Assembly (NCBI GenBank): GCA_902783755.1
Contig: CACZSC010000294.1
Span: forward strand, 1 to 8,116
Source of the DNA: an uncultured Ruminococcus sp.
GTDB taxonomy: Bacteria; Bacillota; Clostridia; Oscillospirales; CAG-272
DNA length: 8,116 bases
Direction of reading: 5' to 3'
Part shown: in pieces, positions 1 through 5,290 of the stretch
Position numbering within the stretch: position 1 is the first letter of the stretch
Layout of the letters: the number at the start of each line of letters is the position of its first letter
Notes under the pieces: model-generated
Databases searched by the model: none
Seen by the model: the letters and a program-made list of their open reading frames with translations, nothing else
What the model was told of the DNA's origin: nothing
Program-made: the position numbers and the translations under genes

Positions 1-82
1 CGCAGTTGTGGACTATACACAGAAGCAGTCCGGAAAAGCGTCAAAAAGTTCGGATAAATGTTCATTTTTAAGAAATATTCAC

Positions 83-111
83 TTGTTTTTTACACGGTGT
101 TGTGATATATT
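83..111 (+). promoter_or_regulatory. Probable sigma-A type promoter of the importer operon
   Basis: A -35-like TTGTTT (83-88) is followed after exactly 17 bases by a -10-like TATATT (106-111). A TG dinucleotide at 103-104, one base before the -10, makes it an extended -10. Transcription would start near 117-119, giving a leader of about 35 bases with the ribosome binding site at 141-147. The surrounding bases are AT-rich compared with the coding regions. No purine riboswitch core or other structured leader is recognisable between it and the gene. The call rests on motif and spacing only. Confidence 0.6.
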
Positions 112-140
112 TGCAAGTGGGTTGGATCCAAATTTATTCA

Positions 141-147
141 GGGAGGA
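141..147 (+). promoter_or_regulatory. Ribosome binding site fixing the start of the binding-protein gene
   Basis: GGGAGGA lies five bases before the ATG at 153. It settles the start choice. An in-frame GTG at 102 would add 17 residues ahead of the signal peptide, overlaps the predicted -10 box, and has no comparable binding site. Confidence 0.8.
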
Positions 148-152
148 ATACC

Positions 153-1256
153 ATGAAAAAAACTCTTAGCATCATCCTTACCCTCGTTCTTCTTCTCGGT
201 GTGATAGGCATTTTTGCATCCTGCCAGAAGCAGACCTATGAAATCGCTATCGTAACTGACGTCGGCCAGCTTATGGATAAAGGTTTCAACCAGGGAACTT
301 ATGAAGGCGCAAAGGCTTACGCTGAAAAGAACAACAAGACCTACAAGTACTATCAGCCCGCCAACGGAAGCGAAGCGACCGACAACGACCGTATCGCGGC
401 CATGAAGCAGGCAGTAAACAACGGCGCGAAGATCATCGTCGCTCCCGGATTCCTTCAGGAATCGGCTCTCAAGTCGGTTGCAAAAGAGAATCCCGAAGTC
501 AAGTTCGTGTTCGTTGACGGCTGGGCACTCGGCCTCAGCAACGTTACAGCCATCGTTTACAAGGAACAGGAGTCCGGATATCTGGCAGGCTACGCAGCAG
601 TAGCTGACGGATACACGAAACTCGGTTACACCGGTGGCGGCGGCGGAGCTAACCCTGCATGCTGCCGTTTCGGTTACGGCTTCGTTCAGGGAGCTGAAGC
701 AGCTGCAAAGGAACTCGGCGTAGACGTTTCCATTATGTACTCCTTCAAGTACGGTGAAACATTCTCCGCATCCAACGAGCTCCAGACACAGATCGCAGGC
801 TGGTATGCAAACGGAACAGAAGTCGTGTTCGCGTGCGGCGGTTCCATGTTCCAGTCCGTAAAATCCGCAGCTGGTGAATATGAGAATGCCAAGATCATCG
901 GCGTTGACGTTGACCAGTCCGGCGAATCCGAGAAGGTCATCACATCTGCTATAAAGGGTCTGTCCGAATCCGTTGAACTCGTTATCGGCCAGTACTATGC
1001 AGGCAAGTGGGATGCTGAACTCGCTGACAAGGCTCAGAACCTCGGTGCTGCCGAAGACTCCACAGGTCTTCCCACAGCTGCTGAATCCTGGAGACTCACG
1101 AATTTCACGGTTGAACAGTACAACGCACTCTTCGAGAAGATAAAGAGCGGCGAAATCGTTCCTGCAGCCGAATATCCGTCTGATGTTTCTCTCGGCTTCG
1201 GCGTTGACGGAGCACAGACTCCCTGGGAACGCGTAACAGTCACTGTTGAGAAATAA
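153..1256 (+). CDS. BMP/PnrA-family nucleoside-binding lipoprotein of an ABC importer
   Basis: This is the extracellular substrate-binding component of the importer encoded downstream, 367 residues long, which is normal for the family. Residues 1-24 form a lipoprotein signal: two lysines, a long hydrophobic stretch, then FASC with Cys24 as the lipid-attached residue (phenylalanine at -3 is slightly off consensus). The mature part shows the BMP pattern: the DKGFN ligand loop at 42-46, GFLQESALKSV (99-109), the hinge-region segment around SGYLAGYAAV (141-150), the RFGYGFVQGAE segment (172-182), and GVDVDQSGE (250-258). In characterised PnrA proteins the DxSFN-type loop contacts the nucleoside ribose, and Asp42 is the equivalent here. 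Relatives bind purine or broad nucleosides; the exact substrate cannot be read from sequence. A vicinal Cys170-Cys171 pair is unusual for an exported protein. A hairpin follows the stop, suggesting higher expression than the rest of the operon. Family assignment is firm; specificity is inferred. Confidence 0.93.
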   Translation: MKKTLSIILTLVLLLGVIGIFASCQKQTYEIAIVTDVGQLMDKGFNQGTYEGAKAYAEKNNKTYKYYQPANGSEATDNDRIAAMKQAVNNGAKIIVAPGFLQESALKSVAKENPEVKFVFVDGWALGLSNVTAIVYKEQESGYLAGYAAVADGYTKLGYTGGGGGANPACCRFGYGFVQGAEAAAKELGVDVSIMYSFKYGETFSASNELQTQIAGWYANGTEVVFACGGSMFQSVKSAAGEYENAKIIGVDVDQSGESEKVITSAIKGLSESVELVIGQYYAGKWDAELADKAQNLGAAEDSTGLPTAAESWRLTNFTVEQYNALFEKIKSGEIVPAAEYPSDVSLGFGVDGAQTPWERVTVTVEK

Positions 1257-1271
1257 GTTTTGAGAGATGAG

Positions 1272-1303
1272 AAAGGGATGGTAAAATTTTGCCATCCCTT
1301 TTT
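1272..1303 (+). terminator. Intra-operon hairpin with T-run (partial terminator)
   Basis: The arms AAAGGGATGG (1272-1281) and CCATCCCTTT (1292-1301) pair perfectly over 10 bases around a 10-base AT-rich loop, followed by a T-run ending at 1303. It starts 15 bases after the binding-protein stop codon and 57 bases before the ATPase start. No convincing second promoter follows it. It most likely terminates part of the transcripts, or protects the 3' end of the short mRNA, so that binding protein is made in excess. That arrangement is common in binding-protein-dependent ABC operons. Confidence 0.8.
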
Positions 1304-1348
1304 CAGATAATTACCCAGATTTCCGGCAAAATCCTGCAAGAACATCAC

Positions 1349-1354
1349 GGGGGA
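1349..1354 (+). promoter_or_regulatory. Ribosome binding site fixing the ATPase start
   Basis: GGGGGA lies six bases before the ATG at 1361. An in-frame upstream TTG at 1289 falls inside the terminator hairpin and has no ribosome binding site, so the shorter protein is preferred. Confidence 0.7.
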
Positions 1355-1360
1355 ATTTTT

Positions 1361-2950
1361 ATGGATAGCAACGCAACGGCAGAAAGAAGGATCGGATATG
1401 ACCTTCCATATGCCATTGAGATGAGTCACATCACGAAGCGGTTCCCCGGAATCATCGCGAATGATGACATCACTCTCCAACTGAGAAAGGGCGAGATTCA
1501 CGCGCTTCTCGGTGAGAACGGGGCAGGCAAGTCTACTTTGATGTCTGTTCTGTTCGGTCTATACCAGCCTGAAGAAGGCAAGATATTCAAAGACGGGAAA
1601 GAAGTCACCATCAACAACCCGAATGACGCCAACGATCTTGGCATCGGGATGGTGCACCAGCACTTCAAACTTGTCGAGGTATTCTCGGTGCTGGACAATA
1701 TCATACTCGGAACAGAGCCTACGACTATGGGCTTCGTCAAGGAGAAGGCGGCGAGAAAGCGCGTGATCGAGCTTTCAAACAACTACGGTCTCAACGTGAA
1801 TCCTGACGCCCTTGTTGAGGATATCACCGTCGGGATGCAGCAGCGCACAGAGATCCTCAAGATGCTGTACAGGCACAACGACATCCTCATATTCGACGAG
1901 CCTACGGCCGTTCTGACACCTCAGGAAATTACTGAGCTCATACAGATAATCAAGGGACTGGCGAGAGAAGGGAAGTCGATCCTGTTTATCTCCCATAAGC
2001 TCAATGAGATAATGGAAGTCGCGGACCGCTGCACCGTTCTCAGAAAAGGAAAATACGTGGGAACGGTCAACATTGCGGACACTACGAAGGAAGAGCTCTC
2101 CAATATGATGGTCGGCAGAGACGTCAAGTTCGTTGTCGACAAGGAGGAGAGCAGACCCGCTGACGTGGTGTTCGAGGTCAACCATCTGACCGTCAAGAGC
2201 AAGATACACAAGAAGAACGCCGTGAACGACGTATCTTTCAAGGTTCGACGGGGAGAGATCGTGTGCATAGCCGGTATCGACGGGAACGGTCAGTCGGAAA
2301 TGGTCCATGCCATAACCGGACTGGAGAAGGCCGAAGCCGGATCGAGCATAATACTTGACGGGGTGGATGTCACAAAGAAGAGCGTCAGATACAAGAACAC
2401 CCACGGAATGAGCCACATTCCCGAAGACAGGCACAAGCACGGCCTCGTGCTGGACTATACTCTGGAACAGAACACGGTGCTCCAGAGATACTTCGAAAAA
2501 GAGTTCCAGAAATGCGGATTCATACGTTTCAGCAAAGTCCGTGACTATTCGGAAGTCCTCATAGAGAAATATGATATCAGATCCGGTATGGGTCCTTTGA
2601 CCGTCGTTAAGAACATGTCCGGCGGAAACCAGCAGAAGATCATCATCGGGCGCGAGATGGACAGGGACCACGACCTTCTCGTGGCTGTCCAGCCGACCCG
2701 CGGACTTGACGTCGGCGCCATCGAATTCATTCATGAAAACATCGTGGCTCTGAGAGACGCCGGAAAGGCCGTGCTGCTGGTATCACTGGAACTTGACGAG
2801 GTCATGAACCTGTCCGACAGGATCCTGGTCATGTTCGAAGGCGAGATCGTCGGAGAACTCGATCCTAAGAAGACGAACCCTCAGGAACTCGGACTTTACA
2901 TGTCGGGCGCCAAGCGGGACACGAATCACGGGGAAGGAGGTGACAGATGA
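1361..2950 (+). CDS. Tandem-domain ABC ATPase of a BMP-type nucleoside importer
   Basis: This cytoplasmic ATPase of 529 residues powers the importer. Two nucleotide-binding domains are fused, as in the NupO/YufO and sugar RbsA/MglA families. Domain 1 has Walker A GENGAGKS (51-58), Q-loop Gln100, a weak signature VGMQQR (157-162), Walker B ILIFDEPT (175-182) and switch His212. Domain 2 has a degenerate Walker A, GIDGNGQSE (305-313) with Gln311 instead of lysine, a good signature MSGGNQQK (419-426), and a degenerate Walker B AVQPTRGLD (442-450) where Val-Gln replaces Asp-Glu. The switch His is replaced by Leu476. Only the composite site made of domain-1 Walker motifs and the domain-2 signature should therefore hydrolyse ATP; this asymmetry is typical of the family. 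The ATG lies downstream of the hairpin, and the stop overlaps the next gene by ATGA, implying translational coupling. A nucleoside importer role follows from the BMP neighbour and the paired permeases. Confidence 0.94.
   Translation: MDSNATAERRIGYDLPYAIEMSHITKRFPGIIANDDITLQLRKGEIHALLGENGAGKSTLMSVLFGLYQPEEGKIFKDGKEVTINNPNDANDLGIGMVHQHFKLVEVFSVLDNIILGTEPTTMGFVKEKAARKRVIELSNNYGLNVNPDALVEDITVGMQQRTEILKMLYRHNDILIFDEPTAVLTPQEITELIQIIKGLAREGKSILFISHKLNEIMEVADRCTVLRKGKYVGTVNIADTTKEELSNMMVGRDVKFVVDKEESRPADVVFEVNHLTVKSKIHKKNAVNDVSFKVRRGEIVCIAGIDGNGQSEMVHAITGLEKAEAGSSIILDGVDVTKKSVRYKNTHGMSHIPEDRHKHGLVLDYTLEQNTVLQRYFEKEFQKCGFIRFSKVRDYSEVLIEKYDIRSGMGPLTVVKNMSGGNQQKIIIGREMDRDHDLLVAVQPTRGLDVGAIEFIHENIVALRDAGKAVLLVSLELDEVMNLSDRILVMFEGEIVGELDPKKTNPQELGLYMSGAKRDTNHGEGGDR
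2934..2943 (+). promoter_or_regulatory. Near-perfect Shine-Dalgarno for the first permease
   Basis: AAGGAGGTGA matches the 16S rRNA anti-Shine-Dalgarno along ten bases and lies inside the end of the ATPase gene. Two in-frame ATGs follow, at 2947 (6 bases after AGGAGG) and 2950 (9 bases after). Both are usable, so the mature start may be either; 2947 is listed. Confidence 0.75.
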
Positions 2951-4203
2951 TGAAGACCGCAGAGACAGCAAAAAAGAAAAGAACGGCTGACAAAAGCTGG
3001 ATAAGCTCGGTGGTCGCATCGATCATCTGTATCCTCGGAGGCCTGCTGGTCGGATTCATAATCCTGATCCTTCTGGCCGTCTTCAATGATGACATCTCCA
3101 TAAGCGAAGCCTTTACCGGTGTCGTCACGGTGCTGGGAGGTCCTTTCTCCGGAGGAAGCGTGAACGATGTGCTGTTCCAACTCGGAAACATGCTGTTCAT
3201 GTCAACTCCTCTGATCATGACCGGTCTCTCGGTTGCGATCTCCTTCAAGACAGGTCTGTTCAACATCGGCGCTCCCGGACAGTACCTTATGGGCGCGATG
3301 GGAGCCCTGCTCGTAGCTCTTTCGATCCCGACGGACGTTGTCCCCTCCTGGATCGTCTGGATCCTGGCGCTTCTGGTGGGCACGCTGCTCGGAGTCCTCT
3401 GGGGCATGATACCCGGGTTCTTCAAAGCCCAGTTCAATGTCAATGAGGTCATCGTGTGCATCATGACAAACTGGATAGCTGCAAACGTGGTTTCCTGGGT
3501 CTTCAAGGCTACGGGAGACAGTTTCATAAACTATGCGGAAACCAAAGTGAACTTCATCCGGAAGACGGCATCGAACGGTGTGGCTACTGCGACATTCGGG
3601 CTTGACAAGCTGTTCGGCGGATCATACATGGATATATCCATCTTCCTTGCGACCATAGTGGCGATAGTCCTGTACGTGGTCCTCAACAAGACTACTTTCG
3701 GATTTGAGCTCAAGGCCAGCGGATTCAACAAGAACGCATCCAAGTACTGCGGTATGAACGAAAAGAGGAACATCATCCTCTCGATGGCCATCGCAGGCGG
3801 ACTGGCGGCAGCAGGCGCTGCCCTCTGGTGCCTCAACGGTGCGCAGGACTTCAAGTGGGATACGTACATGACGCTCCCGCAGGACGGATTCAACGGGATC
3901 CCGGCTGCGCTGCTCGCAAGCAACAACCCGATCGGAGTGATCTTTGCATCCATATTCCTGAAGTACATCGCGGTGGGCGGCTCGAACCTTGCGGCGCAGA
4001 CCTCGTTCAACGAGTATGTGTCACCTCTTATCGTGGCAGTCATAATCTACTTCTCCGGTGTTTCAAAGCTTCTGAGAGACTTCCTGGTAAAGAAACTTGA
4101 ACCAAGGATGTTCGACCGGGATTCAAAGGAAAGAAAGAGGAAACCCGAAAGCAAAGTTCCGATTGCATCGGGAGAGACCGGGAAAGGAGGGGCTGAGAAA
4201 TGA
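2947..4203 (+). CDS. ABC permease of the nucleoside importer, first subunit (NupP/YufP-like)
   Basis: This is one of two integral membrane subunits (LivH/RbsC-type branched permease superfamily) forming the translocation channel. It has 418 residues. After a basic N-terminal tail (1-17), hydrophobic segments lie near 19-46, 77-100, 106-126, 132-156, 165-187, 228-246, 275-297, 315-342 and 357-375. Family marks are FNIGAPGQYLMGA (105-117), EVIVCIMTNWIA (167-178), the cytoplasmic coupling loop near KASGFNKNASKYCGMN (256-271) that should touch the ATPase, and GFNGIPAALLASNNPIG (314-330). After the last membrane segment there is a polar, lysine/arginine-rich tail of about 40 residues (380-418), longer than seems usual for this subunit. 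It overlaps both neighbours by 4 bases (ATGA), so the three membrane-complex genes are probably translationally coupled. Function rests on operon membership; substrate specificity comes mainly from the binding protein. Confidence 0.92.
   Translation: MMKTAETAKKKRTADKSWISSVVASIICILGGLLVGFIILILLAVFNDDISISEAFTGVVTVLGGPFSGGSVNDVLFQLGNMLFMSTPLIMTGLSVAISFKTGLFNIGAPGQYLMGAMGALLVALSIPTDVVPSWIVWILALLVGTLLGVLWGMIPGFFKAQFNVNEVIVCIMTNWIAANVVSWVFKATGDSFINYAETKVNFIRKTASNGVATATFGLDKLFGGSYMDISIFLATIVAIVLYVVLNKTTFGFELKASGFNKNASKYCGMNEKRNIILSMAIAGGLAAAGAALWCLNGAQDFKWDTYMTLPQDGFNGIPAALLASNNPIGVIFASIFLKYIAVGGSNLAAQTSFNEYVSPLIVAVIIYFSGVSKLLRDFLVKKLEPRMFDRDSKERKRKPESKVPIASGETGKGGAEK
4183..4190 (+). promoter_or_regulatory. 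Shine-Dalgarno for the second permease
   Basis: AAAGGAGG lies in the last codons of the first permease gene, 9 bases before the overlapping ATG at 4200. It supports this start and independent re-initiation at the ATGA overlap. Confidence 0.7.
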
Positions 4204-5216
4204 TTTTCCTTTTACAGAAAACACTGATCTTTACGATCCCTCTCCTTATAGTGGCTCTCGCTGGCATGTTCGCTGAACGAAGCGGTATCATCAACATAGC
4301 CCTTGACGGTATCATGATCTTCGGAGCGTTCGTCGGCGCCCTGGGAGCTCTGCTCCTGAGAGGCAACCCGTTCTTCGTCGATCACAACCAGCTGACGTTC
4401 ATAATCGCCATGCTGATCGCCGCAATAGCGGGCGGGCTCTTCTCACTGCTGTTGTCGTTCTCGGCCATAAAGCTGAAGGCGGACCAGACCATAGGGGGCA
4501 CGGCCCTCAACATGCTGGCTCCCGCAATCGCCCTCTTCATCATCAAGGTGTTCTTCTCCAAGGATATGCTCGAGATGCAGAGAGCTCCCGACAGCACGGG
4601 AAAGATGCAGGACTTCGGGTTCGTCATCCTGAACGATGACCTGGGTCCCGTGGGAAGCGTGTTCTTCGACAAGGCGTACATCTCCACGTTCATCTGTATC
4701 GGCCTGTTCATAATCCTGTCGATCCTTATCTACAAGACCAAGACAGGGCATCACCTGAGGGCCTGCGGCGAGCACCCGCATGCTGCGGCCAGCGTCGGTA
4801 TAAGCGTCAACAAGATGCGCTATCTCGGCACTACGATCTCCGGATGTCTTGCCGGACTCGGCGGATATGTATATATCGCGACCGTGGCAAACGGCACTGC
4901 GTCAGGCGCTGTTGCAGGAATGGGATTCCTTGCTCTGGCTATCATGATATTCGGTAACTGGAAGCCACTTGGCATTGCCCTCGGATCACTGCTGTTCGGC
5001 TTCCTCAAGTGCCTGGGAGTCATCTATTCTCAGATCAGCATCCCCATCAACGGCGAGGATGTATACTTCCTGAGAGACCTTGACCTGCCGATGTACTTCT
5101 ACAACCTCATCCCGTATGTGGCGGTGCTGGTGGTCCTGGCGTTCACGTCGAAGAGATCACGTGCGCCGAAGGCGGAAGGCATCCCGTACGACAAGTCGGC
5201 AAGGGAAAGCAGATAA
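4200..5216 (+). CDS. ABC permease of the nucleoside importer, second subunit (NupQ/YufQ-like)
   Basis: This second membrane subunit, 338 residues, pairs with the preceding permease as a heterodimer. It belongs to the same superfamily but shows the marks of the other branch: FAERSGIINIALDGIM (24-39), LKADQTIGGTALN (92-104), the coupling loop ACGEHPHAAASVGISVNKM (188-206), and GMGFLALAIMIFGNWKPLG (240-258). Hydrophobic segments lie near 7-23, 33-53, 66-88, 99-118, 160-177, 208-228, 238-272 and 301-316. The segment at about 120-158, between membrane spans, is polar and probably extracellular. A short basic tail (318-338) ends the protein. The start overlaps the upstream stop by ATGA. This is the last gene of the operon; a strong hairpin follows 20-54 bases after the stop. 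Binding protein, ATPase and two dissimilar permeases in this order match the guanosine/nucleoside importers described in Bacillus and Lactococcus. Confidence 0.93.
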   Translation: MIFLLQKTLIFTIPLLIVALAGMFAERSGIINIALDGIMIFGAFVGALGALLLRGNPFFVDHNQLTFIIAMLIAAIAGGLFSLLLSFSAIKLKADQTIGGTALNMLAPAIALFIIKVFFSKDMLEMQRAPDSTGKMQDFGFVILNDDLGPVGSVFFDKAYISTFICIGLFIILSILIYKTKTGHHLRACGEHPHAAASVGISVNKMRYLGTTISGCLAGLGGYVYIATVANGTASGAVAGMGFLALAIMIFGNWKPLGIALGSLLFGFLKCLGVIYSQISIPINGEDVYFLRDLDLPMYFYNLIPYVAVLVVLAFTSKRSRAPKAEGIPYDKSARESR

Positions 5217-5235
5217 GAATATTCAGTCATATACG

Positions 5236-5270
5236 AAAAGACACCTGTTCATTACGAGCAGGTGCCTTTT
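5236..5270. terminator. Bidirectional terminator between convergent operons
   Basis: CACCTGTTC (5242-5250) pairs with GAGCAGGTG (5256-5264) around the loop ATTAC, with one G-T pair in the stem. Beyond one A-C mismatch the stem extends with AAAAG against CTTTT (5236-5240 and 5266-5270). The A-run on the left and T-run on the right give a T-tail in either direction. It lies 19 bases after the permease stop and about 20 bases beyond the end of the minus-strand gene, so it can end both transcripts. Confidence 0.85.
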
Positions 5271-5290
5271 GTTTCTTCAGTTTGTCAGTA

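Noticed and set aside
10..31. Small inverted repeat GGACT...AGTCC
   Set aside because: There are only five base pairs with a 12-base loop and no T-run, so chance is the simplest explanation.
1..71. 3' end of an upstream plus-strand gene
   Set aside because: More than one frame is open from the edge and stops soon (for example TAA at 55-57 or 69-71). With under 25 codons visible no frame can be preferred.
102..152. GTG-initiated N-terminal extension of the binding protein
   Set aside because: It overlaps the predicted -10 box and would place 17 residues before a textbook lipoprotein signal. The ATG at 153 has a strong ribosome binding site.
1..152. Purine riboswitch ahead of the nucleoside importer
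   Set aside because: It would fit the biology, but the predicted leader is only about 35 bases and no conserved aptamer core is seen.
138..1295. Long antisense open frame (385 codons) opposite the binding-protein gene
   Set aside because: It mirrors the codon pattern of a gene whose family is certain. Its product has no recognisable domain, and it would run across the hairpin and the RBS of the real gene.
1289..1317. Possible internal promoter for the ATPase (TTGCCA and GATAAT)
   Set aside because: The two hexamers are only 11 bases apart, and the first is part of the hairpin stem.
1289..1360. TTG-initiated extension of the ATPase
   Set aside because: The start lies within the terminator hairpin and has no ribosome binding site. 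The extra 24 residues have no family counterpart.
1775..2734. Long antisense open frame (319 codons) opposite the ATPase gene
   Set aside because: The ATPase is assigned motif by motif along this region. The antisense product has low-complexity, unrecognisable sequence.
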